A stretch of DNA of 64,000 nt from Neobacillus niacini NBRC 15566. Lineage in GTDB: Bacteria > Bacillota > Bacilli > Bacillales > Cytobacillaceae. This document shows, in pieces, positions 16,138-24,182 of the stretch. Numbering within the stretch: the stretch's first letter is position 1; each line of letters begins with the position of its first letter. A model generated the notes under the pieces. It was not told the origin of the DNA, searched no databases, and was given only the letters and a program-made list of their open reading frames with translations. Both the position numbers and the translations under genes were made by a program. The stretch lies in assembly GCF_001591505.1 (NCBI RefSeq), contig NZ_BCVA01000009.1, positions 87,425-151,424 of the forward strand. Direction: 5' to 3'.

Positions 16138-16926
16138 GTGGAAACCATATTAGATCGAATTATTAACGAAAAGGAAAATGAGGTCAAAAGACTCCGCGAA
16201 GGAGATTTGTTAAAAGTTGAGGTGAGGCCGAGAAGATCCTTCATCCAAAAATTACAGAATGCAGAAGAGATAGCGATTATTTCAGAATTTAAACGTGCTT
16301 CGCCATCTAAAGGAATGATAAACAATGGAGTGGAACCCGCCGAACAAGCGGCAAGATATGAGGAGGTAGGAGCATCCGCTATTTCCGTGCTAACTGATTC
16401 CACCTTCTTTAAAGGTTCATTTGCTGATTTAAGGGCCGTAAGAGAGGCGGTTGAGCTGCCTATCCTTTGTAAGGATTTTATTATTGATTCAAGTCAAATC
16501 GACCAAGCTGCTGGATACGGTGCTGATATCATTTTATTGATCGTTGCGGCACTTGACGAGAATACGCTGACTCAATTGTACCAATATGCAATAGGCTTGG
16601 ATTTAGAGGTATTAGTTGAGGTTCATAATCAAGCAGAATTAGAAATAGCACTCAAACTTGGTGCTCAGCTTATAGGTGTTAATAATCGGGATTTAAAAAC
16701 CTTTAACGTTTCACTTGAGGTTACAGAGTCTCTAGCAAAATCAATAAAGGACGCTGGAGCATTTCTAATCAGCGAAAGTGGGATTCATTACAAGGAAGAT
16801 GTGGAGCGGGTACGCAGAGCTGGAGCGAATGGGATTTTGGTCGGTGAGGCGTTAATGAAGAGTACCGACTTAGCTAAATCTTTCCAAGATTTCAGATTGC
16901 CGCTTGTTGACAAGGTGATAAAATGA
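16138..16926 (+). CDS. trpC: Indole-3-glycerol phosphate synthase
   Basis: Forms indole-3-glycerol phosphate from carboxyphenylaminodeoxyribulose phosphate in a TIM barrel. The 262 residues carry ISEFKRASPSKG, with the catalytic lysine, and LCKDFIID and GVNNRDLKTF. The start is GTG 16138, immediately after the trpD stop, with AGAGAGG as binding site. The end overlaps trpF by four bases. Confidence 0.95.
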   Translation: METILDRIINEKENEVKRLREGDLLKVEVRPRRSFIQKLQNAEEIAIISEFKRASPSKGMINNGVEPAEQAARYEEVGASAISVLTDSTFFKGSFADLRAVREAVELPILCKDFIIDSSQIDQAAGYGADIILLIVAALDENTLTQLYQYAIGLDLEVLVEVHNQAELEIALKLGAQLIGVNNRDLKTFNVSLEVTESLAKSIKDAGAFLISESGIHYKEDVERVRRAGANGILVGEALMKSTDLAKSFQDFRLPLVDKVIK

Positions 16927-17570
16927 AAGTGAAAATTTGTGGAATTACAGATCTTACAACTGCTATAGCAGCAGTTGATTACGGGGCAGATGCAATCGGT
17001 TTTGTTTTTGCAGAAAGCAAGCGAAAGATTTCAGTTATAAAAGCAAAAGACATCATTACTCACTTACCGAAAGAGGTATTAAAGGTTGGGGTATTTGTTA
17101 ATGAGTCAAAAGAAAAGATAGAGGAAATTGCCTCCGAAGCAGGACTCACACATGTTCAACTACATGGCGATGAAACTCCAGCCTTTAGCCAATCTCTATC
17201 ATTCCCTGTAATCAAAGCAGTAGGTATACATGATAATCAGAGTTTAAAGCAACTAGAAAGTTATCCTTGTGAATACGTTCTGCTGGATGGACCGAAAGGA
17301 AAATTCAGAGGGGGGAATGGCTTGTCTTTTGATTGGAACTGCATTTCGCCTCACGACCTCAAGGAGAAAAAAGTCATTCTAGCTGGAGGATTACATGAGG
17401 AAAATGTTGAAGAAGCCATTAAGCTCATTCAACCATACATGGTCGATGTCAGCAGCGGAGTAGAAACGGACGGAAAAAAGGACTTAAACAAGATCCAGAC
17501 TTTTATTAATAAGGCTAAAGGGAGCCAAACAGGAGGAACTAGGAATGAATTCATATACACTGCCGAATGA
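16923..17570 (+). CDS. trpF: Phosphoribosylanthranilate isomerase
   Basis: Amadori isomerase of the tryptophan pathway, 215 residues. KVKICGIT with the catalytic cysteine at the start, VQLHGDE, and [10 protein letters not shown] mark the family. It overlaps trpC by four bases and trpB by 26 bases, so the operon is tightly coupled. It is a separate protein here rather than fused to TrpC as in enterobacteria. Confidence 0.94.
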   Translation: MKVKICGITDLTTAIAAVDYGADAIGFVFAESKRKISVIKAKDIITHLPKEVLKVGVFVNESKEKIEEIASEAGLTHVQLHGDETPAFSQSLSFPVIKAVGIHDNQSLKQLESYPCEYVLLDGPKGKFRGGNGLSFDWNCISPHDLKEKKVILAGGLHEENVEEAIKLIQPYMVDVSSGVETDGKKDLNKIQTFINKAKGSQTGGTRNEFIYTAE

Positions 17571-18747
17571 AAAAGGGCAATTTGGAATTTATGGAGGAAG
17601 ATTTGTACCAGAAACGCTTATGAAGGCTGTTCTTGAGCTGGATGAAGCATACAAAGCAGCAAAAAAGGATCCCAGTTTCCAAGCAGAAATTGATGGGTAT
17701 TTAACGGAATATGTAGGAAGAGAAACACCGCTTTATCATGCGAAAAATCTTACAAAATACGCGGGCGGAGCTCAAATATATCTTAAAAGAGAAGACCTGA
17801 ATCATACGGGTGCCCACAAAATAAACAATGCAATCGGTCAGGCTTTACTAGCTATAAGAATGGGAAAAAGAAAAATTGTTGCTGAAACTGGTGCTGGACA
17901 GCATGGCGTTGCGACTGCAACAGTCTGTGCCTTATTAAACTTGGAATGCATTGTTTTTATGGGGGAAGAAGACATCAAACGTCAGGCACTAAATGTCTTT
18001 CGAATGGAGCTTCTCGGTGCTAAGGTTGTAAGTGTCACCTCTGGCAGCGCAACATTAAAAGATGCCGTTAATGAAGCCTTAAGATATTGGGTTGAACATG
18101 TAGAGGATACACATTATCTCTTGGGTTCTGTTATGGGACCACATCCATTCCCTGTAATGGTAAGAGATTTTCAAAGTGTAATTGGCAAGGAAACGAAAAA
18201 ACAGTTCTTAGCAAAAGAAGGAAGGCTTCCAGAAGCCGTGGTTGCTTGTATCGGAGGGGGCAGTAATGCTGCGGGAATGTTCCATCCGTTTATAGAGGAT
18301 AAAGCAGTCAGTCTCTATGGTGTAGAGGCAGCGGGACAGGGAATAGATACGGATTTCCACGCCGCTTCACTCACAAAAGGAAAACCAGGTGTCCTTCATG
18401 GAGCCCTCATGTATCTACTACAGGATGACGATGGACAAATTATTGAGGCTCATTCTGTTTCGGCTGGTCTTGATTATCCTGGTGTAGGACCAGAACATAG
18501 TTACTTAAAAGACAGTGGCAGAGCACAATATCATTCTATTACTGATAAAGAGGCATTAGAAGCGTTCCAACTTTTATCAAAATTAGAAGGCATTATACCT
18601 GCACTTGAAAGTGCTCATGCAATAAGCTTTGCAGTTAAACTCGCAGCCGAAATGAAGGAAACCGAGTATATTGTGGTATGTTTGTCCGGTCGTGGTGATA
18701 AAGATGTAACAGCTGTAAAAGAAAGGTTAGAAAGGGAGAGATCATAA
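17545..18747 (+). CDS. trpB: Tryptophan synthase beta subunit
   Basis: PLP enzyme joining indole and serine, 400 residues, partner of TrpA. The PLP-lysine motif is [13 protein letters not shown], the phosphate-binding loop is [10 protein letters not shown], and the tail is LSGRGDKDV. The start ATG 17545 has AGGAGG 9 bases upstream, one of the strongest binding sites in the operon. Confidence 0.96.
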   Translation: MNSYTLPNEKGQFGIYGGRFVPETLMKAVLELDEAYKAAKKDPSFQAEIDGYLTEYVGRETPLYHAKNLTKYAGGAQIYLKREDLNHTGAHKINNAIGQALLAIRMGKRKIVAETGAGQHGVATATVCALLNLECIVFMGEEDIKRQALNVFRMELLGAKVVSVTSGSATLKDAVNEALRYWVEHVEDTHYLLGSVMGPHPFPVMVRDFQSVIGKETKKQFLAKEGRLPEAVVACIGGGSNAAGMFHPFIEDKAVSLYGVEAAGQGIDTDFHAASLTKGKPGVLHGALMYLLQDDDGQIIEAHSVSAGLDYPGVGPEHSYLKDSGRAQYHSITDKEALEAFQLLSKLEGIIPALESAHAISFAVKLAAEMKETEYIVVCLSGRGDKDVTAVKERLERERS

Positions 18748-19532
18748 TGAATAGAATTGAAAAAAGTTTTAAGATGTTAAAAGACCATGACCGGAAGGCT
18801 TTTATTCCCTATATTATGGGTGGAGATGGAGGACTTAATAATCTAACTGAGCGTCTACTAACATTAGAAAAATTCGGTGCCACCCTCATTGAAGTTGGTG
18901 TTCCTTTTTCCGATCCTGTAGCGGATGGGCCAACCATTCAGCAAGCTGGTATTAGGGCGCTTCAAAATGGAACGACACTAAGGGGAATTATTGCAGAACT
19001 AACAAAAGCGAGAGAAGTAGTATCGATCCCCATCGTGCTTATGACTTACCTAAACCCTGTCTATTCATATGGGATTTCTACATTTGCACAAGATATTGCA
19101 AAGGCCGGAGTGGATGGCTGTATTATTCCCGACCTTCCCATGGAAGAAGAGGACCTTCTAGCAACAGAACTTGAGGATGTGGGGATTGAATTAATCCGAC
19201 TTGTTACGTTGACATCTCCGAAAGAGAGAATAAAAGAAATATCGAATAGAGGGAAAGGCTTTTTATACACTGTTACTGTAAAGGGAATAACCGGAACAAG
19301 AAATGAATTTGATCAAGAGGTAGTCGAATTTCTAAAGAAAGTAAAGGAAATTAGTCCCATACCTGTTGTCGCTGGATTTGGCATATCAAACGAAAAGCAA
19401 ATTAATGAACTAAGTCCCCATTGTGATGGAATCATTGTCGGCAGTAAAATTGTTGACTTATTCAATAAAAATGATTTAACAGGGCTTGAAAGCTTTATGT
19501 CAGTATTGAAACCGGAAAAAAATATCATTTAA
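18747..19532 (+). CDS. trpA: Tryptophan synthase alpha subunit
   Basis: Cleaves indole-3-glycerol phosphate and passes indole to TrpB through the tunnel of the complex. The protein has 261 residues, with FIPYIMGGD, EVGVPFSDPVADGPTIQ (catalytic glutamate near the start) and PDLPMEEE containing the catalytic aspartate. Its start overlaps the trpB stop by one base. It closes the operon and is followed by a terminator. Confidence 0.95.
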   Translation: MNRIEKSFKMLKDHDRKAFIPYIMGGDGGLNNLTERLLTLEKFGATLIEVGVPFSDPVADGPTIQQAGIRALQNGTTLRGIIAELTKAREVVSIPIVLMTYLNPVYSYGISTFAQDIAKAGVDGCIIPDLPMEEEDLLATELEDVGIELIRLVTLTSPKERIKEISNRGKGFLYTVTVKGITGTRNEFDQEVVEFLKKVKEISPIPVVAGFGISNEKQINELSPHCDGIIVGSKIVDLFNKNDLTGLESFMSVLKPEKNII

Positions 19533-19542
19533 GAACTGAAAT

Positions 19543-19572
19543 CCACTCCTTTGCGGGTGGCTTTTTTCTATA
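19543..19572 (+). terminator. Terminator of the trp operon
   Basis: CCACTC / GGGTGG hairpin followed by CTTTTTT, 10 bases after the trpA stop codon. Confidence 0.65.
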
Positions 19573-19709
19573 CCTAGCCTTAATCTAGCAAATTGGCAGG
19601 AATGTCTGCTTGATACCCTCGTATATCTCCTATATAATTAGTCTATACTTTTACTGAACTTCTCAGCATTTTAAATCATATTCTAGGGATATCCCTTTTC
19701 TTGATTATA

Positions 19710-19736
19710 AACTTCCATTCTTGGAAGTTTTGTTTG
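19710..19736 (+). promoter_or_regulatory. Hairpin in the selU leader
   Basis: AACTTCC (19710-19716) and GGAAGTT (19723-19729) form a perfect 7-bp stem followed by TTGTTTG, 33 bases before the selU start. It could be a weak attenuator. No regulatory protein or ligand is suggested by the sequence. Confidence 0.35.
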
Positions 19737-19768
19737 TTATTGAGATAGATAAAAAGAGGTGTTAATAA

Positions 19769-20857
19769 ATGAAGGAAATCACAGTTGAGGAATTAACAAC
19801 GATAAAGAATCCGGTTATTATTGATATCCGCGCGCCTATTGAATTTAAGGATGGTGCTATTCCGGAAGCAATCAACATTCCTTTATTTACAGATAAAGAG
19901 CGAGAGGAAATTGGAACCATCTATAAACATGAAGGACAAGCCAAGGCAAAATGGAGAGCCATGGAGATTGTGTCGCCCAAAATTCCTAGTCTGCTTCAGC
20001 AAATTAAAGCAGCAATGGTAAATGGGGAAGAGTTAATCGTCTATTGCTGGCGTGGGGGGATGCGCAGTAAAGCTGTTGTAACCTTTTTAGAATTTGCCGG
20101 CATTTATGTGATGCGTCTAACAGGTGGTTATAAAGCATATCGACAATACATTCTTCAGCAAATCCCAACAATGTTTCCTGAAACAGCAATTGTATTGCAT
20201 GGTCTAACGGGCGTTGGAAAGACGGAAGTTTTGAAGAAATTAAAAGCAGCTGGATACCCAACACTTGATCTTGAGGGAATGGCAGCTCATCGGGGATCCA
20301 TTTTTGGAACGATTGGACTGGGAGAGGGCAATAATCAAAAAACGTTCGATTCTCTTTTATACAAAGGACTTCAGGAGGTACAAGGTTCCACTCATTTTGT
20401 GATGGAAGCAGAAAGTAAACGGATTGGGAAAGCTGTCCAGCCCGAAGAGCTAATGGATAAAAAAATGCGGGGAATCAATTTCTATATTCACACTCCTTTA
20501 GAGCAACGGGTTAAGCATCTGATAAATGAGTACGTGATTCCTTATCAAAATGAGCCATGGTATCACGGTCAAATTGCGCTTGGAATTGAAAAGATTGTAA
20601 GAAGAATAAAAGATAATGAAATGAAAAAAATGTTAGTCAAATCTTTGGAGAATAAGGATTATCAACAAATGATCGGCATTTTACTCGAACATTATTATGA
20701 CCCACGCTACGATCATGCAACGCTTGAATACGATGGTAAATTCATTGATATTTATGCGGATGATTCGGACGTTGCGGCTATCAAAGTGATGGAAGAAATA
20801 GATAAACTTATGGTAAAAAAGAATGAGGTATTTGAAGGGCAGATAAAGGCCCTTTAG
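19769..20857 (+). CDS. mnmH: tRNA 2-selenouridine synthase
   Basis: Also called SelU/YbbB. It replaces sulfur by selenium in 2-thiouridine at wobble position 34 of tRNAs for Lys, Glu and Gln, using selenophosphate made by SelD. The 362 residues have an N-terminal rhodanese domain with catalytic Cys93 in YCWRGGMRS and a P-loop domain with GLTGVGKT (145-152), the established SelU architecture. Start ATG 19769 with AAAGAGGTG upstream. The gene stands alone, with no selD beside it. It shows the organism handles selenium, in line with the selenoprotein formate dehydrogenase at 40966. Confidence 0.93.
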   Translation: MKEITVEELTTIKNPVIIDIRAPIEFKDGAIPEAINIPLFTDKEREEIGTIYKHEGQAKAKWRAMEIVSPKIPSLLQQIKAAMVNGEELIVYCWRGGMRSKAVVTFLEFAGIYVMRLTGGYKAYRQYILQQIPTMFPETAIVLHGLTGVGKTEVLKKLKAAGYPTLDLEGMAAHRGSIFGTIGLGEGNNQKTFDSLLYKGLQEVQGSTHFVMEAESKRIGKAVQPEELMDKKMRGINFYIHTPLEQRVKHLINEYVIPYQNEPWYHGQIALGIEKIVRRIKDNEMKKMLVKSLENKDYQQMIGILLEHYYDPRYDHATLEYDGKFIDIYADDSDVAAIKVMEEIDKLMVKKNEVFEGQIKAL

Positions 20858-20863
20858 GGATGA

Positions 20864-20894
20864 AAAAACCGCCGTACAAATATCGGCGGTTTTT
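20864..20894. terminator. Bidirectional terminator mnmH / sda
   Basis: AAAAACCGCCG (20864-20874) and CGGCGGTTTTT (20884-20894) form a perfect 11-bp stem usable from both strands, between convergent mnmH and sda. Confidence 0.8.
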
Positions 20895-20907
20895 AAGTAT
20901 ATAAAAG

Positions 20908-21042
20908 TTATTGTTTCTTGAATGGCCTCAATCCACGACGTTTTATTTCATCTCTTAAAATCTGTATCCACTCTTTTTCCTTTCCGGATTTTAAAGCATC
21001 CCGATACGTCACCACTAACAGCTCGTTACTCATTATCTTCAA
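20908..21042 (-). CDS. sda: Sporulation checkpoint inhibitor Sda
   Basis: A 44-residue helical-hairpin protein of the Sda family, which blocks autophosphorylation of sporulation histidine kinases when replication is disturbed. It contains SNELLVVTYRDALKSG and EWIQILRDEIKRRGL, matching the two Sda helices (compare SDELL and ENEIKRRSL in B. subtilis Sda). The start is TTG at 21042, with GAGGAGG 9 bases upstream on the minus strand. In B. subtilis sda is controlled by DnaA; I could not identify clear DnaA boxes here. Confidence 0.8.
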   Translation of the reverse strand: MKIMSNELLVVTYRDALKSGKEKEWIQILRDEIKRRGLRPFKKQ

Positions 21043-21174
21043 CTTTGCAAGCCTCCTCGGAATAATGGATTGAATATTCAGTTTTTACAATTGTAATCGT
21101 TTTCTTGCCGTTTGAGAACCTTTTTCACAAATTTGTAATAAAAAACACAAAGGGAACTTGAATGGATAATTTAG

Positions 21175-21204
21175 TTGCACTACTGTATGAGCTTTGATTA
21201 TACT
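21175..21204 (+). promoter_or_regulatory. Candidate sigma-A promoter
   Basis: TTGCAC (21175-21180) and TATACT (21199-21204) with an 18-base spacer, about 35 bases before the gene at 21241. Confidence 0.5.
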
Positions 21205-21240
21205 AAGGAATAGTTATATTTGGAAAGGAAAGGTGCAAGG

Positions 21241-21447
21241 ATGATTCATTTAACATGGCGCGAGCGTGAAACCTTAAAAAGAGTAAAATGTGTTCATACG
21301 GATGCTAAAAAATATATTGTGAATAACGCATTAACTGCCGGAAAAATCTATGATGTTAAAAATGAAACGGAAGAGTTTTATTATATTATTGATAATACCG
21401 GAAAAGTGGGCGGATTTTACAAAGAATATTTCCAAAATGTAGACTGA
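21241..21447 (+). CDS. Small conserved Bacillaceae protein
   Basis: A 68-residue soluble protein starting MIHLTWRERE, with VHTDAKKYIVNNAL and IIDNTGKVGGFYKEYF. The pattern of short strands suggests a small SH3-like barrel. I recall similar uncharacterised proteins widely in Bacillus (possibly DUF6501), but no function is known to me. The start ATG 21241 is preferred over the upstream codon at 21220 because AAAGGTG precedes it. It has its own promoter and a terminator that overlaps the stop codon. Confidence 0.72.
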   Translation: MIHLTWRERETLKRVKCVHTDAKKYIVNNALTAGKIYDVKNETEEFYYIIDNTGKVGGFYKEYFQNVD

Positions 21448-21474
21448 TGGGCTTTTGCCTGCAGTCTCTTTTTT
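21441..21474 (+). terminator. Terminator overlapping a stop codon
   Basis: AGACTG (21441-21446) pairs with CAGTCT (21462-21467), with an inner GGGC/GCCT helix, followed by CTTTTTTT. It starts inside the last codons of the preceding gene. Confidence 0.7.
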
Positions 21475-21492
21475 TGAATGAGGGGGACTAGT

Positions 21493-22083
21493 ATGAAGTT
21501 ATGGGATGAGCAGTTTGAATTAAAAGGGGAAATGGTCAGATTACTTCCAATCAGCTATGATCATTTAGATGGATTGTGGGAAGCAGCCCAACCTGACGAG
21601 ATATGGACGTTTATGGCTACTGTAGTTAGGAGTAAAGAAGAGATGGAGCAGATGATTGTTTCGGCCATTAATAAAAGAGATAAAGGAAATGAATACACGT
21701 TTACGGTTGTAAATCAGGATGACCGTATTATTGGAAGCACTAGATTCCTCGATATTTTACCAGAACATAAGAGTTTAGAAATTGGCTCTACATGGTATCA
21801 TCCAGATTTTTGGAGAACAAGAGTAAACACTGAATGTAAGTACCTGCTTCTAAGTCATGCTTTTGAATGTTGGCAGTTAAGGCGCGTTCAACTTAAAACA
21901 GATTCTCGAAACTTCCGATCACAACAAGCAATAGAGCGAATTGGAGCTGTAAAGGAAGGAACGCTAAGGAAGGACCGAAAAATATCGGGTGGATATGTTC
22001 GTGATACTGTCTTCTATAGTATTCTCCTGGAGGAGTGGGGAACAGTAAAGAAGGAATTAGCAAGGAAACTTGGTGTACAATAA
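21493..22083 (+). CDS. GNAT-family N-acetyltransferase
   Basis: A 196-residue acetyltransferase of the RimJ/RimL type (Acetyltransf_3). It has the substrate-side opening FELKGEMVRLLPISYDHLDGLW, and NEYTFTVV, IGSTRFLDI and LEIGSTWYHPDFWRTRVNTE around the acetyl-CoA site. The acceptor is unknown. The start ATG 21493 follows GAGGGGGACTAGT; the upstream codon at 21478 lies before this site. A terminator follows 2 bases after the stop. Confidence 0.83.
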   Translation: MKLWDEQFELKGEMVRLLPISYDHLDGLWEAAQPDEIWTFMATVVRSKEEMEQMIVSAINKRDKGNEYTFTVVNQDDRIIGSTRFLDILPEHKSLEIGSTWYHPDFWRTRVNTECKYLLLSHAFECWQLRRVQLKTDSRNFRSQQAIERIGAVKEGTLRKDRKISGGYVRDTVFYSILLEEWGTVKKELARKLGVQ

Positions 22084-22111
22084 AAAAGCATTGGGGCTCC
22101 AATGCTTTTTT
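22083..22111. terminator. Bidirectional terminator GNAT / yidC
   Basis: AAAAAGCATTGG / CCAATGCTTTTT stem with GGCT loop between convergent genes; T-runs on both strands. Confidence 0.8.
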
Positions 22112-22118
22112 ACCCTTA

Positions 22119-22901
22119 TTAATTTGTGCTTGCATTTATTTCTGTCTGTTTTACCTTTTTATATAACTTTCTGCTTAGCCATGTTTGTAGAATTAAAAAT
22201 GTACCGCCTACTGCCCAATATAGCGGCAGTGCTGCAGGTGAACTAAAAGAAAACATAACAATCATGAGTGGAGACAACAGTCCCATAAATTTCATTTGCT
22301 GTTGCTGAGCAGATGGCATACTAGACTGTGAAACTTTAAATTGGAAATAATAAATCACACCCGCAATGAGGGTAATGATGATATCAGGGTCTCCAAGACT
22401 AAACCATAGAAAACGGTGGCTAGCAATCTCTTCTGAGCCGCGAATTGCATAATAAAAGCCCGTTAAAATCGGCATTTGAATCAGAAGTGGCAAACATCCC
22501 ATATTTAGTGGATTTACACCATGCTTCTGATAAAGCCCCATTAATTCCTGCTGCATTTCTTGCTTCTTTTTTGGATCCTTTTCTTCTTTCATTTTCTTTT
22601 GGATAGCTTCCATTTCTGGCTTCATAACATCCATTTTTTCTTTCATGTTCATTTGATTTCTATATTGCTTTAGCATAAACGGCATTAATATAAGTCTAAT
22701 GATAAGGGTAATGAGGATAATCGATAAACCATAGCTTCCATTGAAAAACTCAGCTAAAAAATGAATAGAAACAGCAAATGGTTCAACAAAATAAGTATTG
22801 AAAAACCCATCACTCTTTCCATTTGCTCCAGAACAGGCTGATAGAAGCATAGTAGTAAATGCTAATAGTAGTAATATTGGTAAAGAACGTTTGATTTTCA
22901 T
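22119..22901 (-). CDS. yidC: Membrane protein insertase YidC/OxaA, lipoprotein form
   Basis: Inserts and folds membrane proteins, alone or with Sec. The 260 residues start with a lipoprotein signal ending LLSACSGA, and five hydrophobic segments follow. The long charged cytoplasmic loop (about 85-125, EKMDVMKPEMEAIQKKMK) and the conserved LGCLPLLIQMPIL segment are typical of the Gram-positive SpoIIIJ/YqjG group. A single basic residue in the first membrane helix (the Arg of LIIRLILMPF) is the hydrophilic-groove residue of the family. It lies away from rpmH/rnpA, so it is probably the secondary YqjG-like paralogue. Start ATG 22901 after TAGGAGGAAAT. Confidence 0.92.
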   Translation of the reverse strand: MKIKRSLPILLLLAFTTMLLSACSGANGKSDGFFNTYFVEPFAVSIHFLAEFFNGSYGLSIILITLIIRLILMPFMLKQYRNQMNMKEKMDVMKPEMEAIQKKMKEEKDPKKKQEMQQELMGLYQKHGVNPLNMGCLPLLIQMPILTGFYYAIRGSEEIASHRFLWFSLGDPDIIITLIAGVIYYFQFKVSQSSMPSAQQQQMKFMGLLSPLMIVMFSFSSPAALPLYWAVGGTFLILQTWLSRKLYKKVKQTEINASTN

Positions 22902-22919
22902 ATTTCCTCCTAGGATTGC

Positions 22920-23225
22920 TTAAATTGTTTTTAGTTTAAATAGGTAGGAGGAAATAGGTTCTTCTGTATCGCCCTGCGAACTCTTTTTTCTACGAATATA
23001 TTTAAATATTCGAATTAAAATGATGTTCCTGTGTAGAGAAGATTTCTTCTTATAGTTAAACAATGGGTGATTTATTTTTGTATGTGTAGGCTCACTTATG
23101 GTTCCCATAAACGAATATTCTACATTCATTGCCCAAAGTAATTTAATGATGACTCCGAAATATAGGCTTAAATAAAGTGTTTCTAAAGCATTTGCATCTG
23201 TAAAATCAATGAGCAATTGGTACAA
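22920..23225 (-). CDS. Hypothetical protein, unknown family
   Basis: A 101-residue frame beginning at TTG 23225, with GAGGTGA 7 bases upstream on the minus strand, a strong argument for translation. The N-terminal third contains a hydrophobic segment (LYLSLYFGVIIKLLWAM) followed by a basic, serine-rich tail (RRKKSSQGD). I do not recognise it. It lies 18 bases upstream of yidC in the same direction, so it may be co-transcribed with it, although a spurious frame cannot be excluded. Confidence 0.45.
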   Translation of the reverse strand: MYQLLIDFTDANALETLYLSLYFGVIIKLLWAMNVEYSFMGTISEPTHTKINHPLFNYKKKSSLHRNIILIRIFKYIRRKKSSQGDTEEPISSYLFKLKTI

Positions 23226-23337
23226 AAATAATCACCTCACTTTTGTTATTATGGATATGAGTATAATGGAGAAAGACCAAAGAATCAATTGAATCCTTCT
23301 GGAAAAGGCATAGTAGGAATATTCACTCAAACATGAA

Positions 23338-23370
23338 AGAATGCTGCCCATACAGACAGCATTCTGTTTA
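23338..23370. terminator. Hairpin at the end of pflA
   Basis: AGAATGCTG (23338-23346) and CAGCATTCT (23357-23365), perfect 9-bp stem, just beyond the pflA stop codon. T residues follow weakly on both strands. Confidence 0.55.
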
Positions 23371-24120
23371 TTTCACTATAGAAGGTTTATTCCAGTGGGC
23401 AGTAATCATTTTATAAGCAAATTCCACGTTCTCTTCTGAAGGTGGTTCTACATGATTCAATGGATATTCGAGTCCTAGTGCTTCCCATTTATATACACCG
23501 AGCTTATGATATGGGAGAATTTCAACCTTTTGCACATTTTCTAGTGTTCCAATAAATTCTCCAAGCTTTTGAAGATCCTCAGGATGATCAGAAACGGTGG
23601 GAACGAGAACATGGCGGACCCATATTGGAACTTTACGATCAGATAAAAATTTTGCGAATTCAAGAATATGATCATTTGCCATACCGGTTAATTGAATATG
23701 CTTTTTACGGTTTTTATGTTTTAAATCGAGCAAAATCAAGTCGGTATACTGTAATAACTCTTCAAGCTGTTCAATAAATAATTTAGAGTGTGAGAAACAG
23801 CCACCAGAAGAATCTATGGTCGTATGAATCCCTTTCTTTTTACATTCCTTAAACAACTCAGTAAGGAATGGTACTTGGAGCAGTGGTTCCCCGCCGCTAA
23901 CCGTAATTCCTCCACCTGATGATTGGATGAAGGGAAGGTAGGACATGAGATCATCCATGATTTCGGAAACGGTCATCTGTTTGCCGCTGCCGATTTCCCA
24001 CGTATCAGCGTTATGGCAAAACTGGCAGCGTAATAGGCAGCCTTGTGTAAATACGACATAGCGTATGCCTGGTCCGTCGACTGTTCCTAATGTTTCAATA
24101 GAATGAATATTTCCGTTCAT
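23368..24120 (-). CDS. pflA: Pyruvate formate-lyase activating enzyme
   Basis: Radical SAM enzyme that installs the glycyl radical on PflB under anaerobic conditions. The 250 residues contain the cluster motif GCLLRCQFCHN (CxxxCxxC) near residue 30 and the SAM-binding ITVSGGEPLLQ. It starts at ATG 24120 and is encoded 62 bases downstream of pflB, with an intercistronic hairpin between them, so levels may be lower than PflB. Confidence 0.95.
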   Translation of the reverse strand: MNGNIHSIETLGTVDGPGIRYVVFTQGCLLRCQFCHNADTWEIGSGKQMTVSEIMDDLMSYLPFIQSSGGGITVSGGEPLLQVPFLTELFKECKKKGIHTTIDSSGGCFSHSKLFIEQLEELLQYTDLILLDLKHKNRKKHIQLTGMANDHILEFAKFLSDRKVPIWVRHVLVPTVSDHPEDLQKLGEFIGTLENVQKVEILPYHKLGVYKWEALGLEYPLNHVEPPSEENVEFAYKMITAHWNKPSIVK

Positions 24121-24149
24121 GTTGATGATCCCCCTTTATTTTTAAAGCA

Positions 24150-24172
24150 GGAGCCCCTTAACAAGGAGCTCC
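24150..24172 (-). promoter_or_regulatory. Intercistronic hairpin pflB-pflA
   Basis: GGAGCCCCTT (24150-24159) and AAGGAGCTCC (24163-24172) pair with a single C-A mismatch. No strong T-run follows on the minus strand, so it probably sets relative expression or mRNA stability rather than full termination. Confidence 0.45.
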
Positions 24173-24182
24173 ACAGTATATT

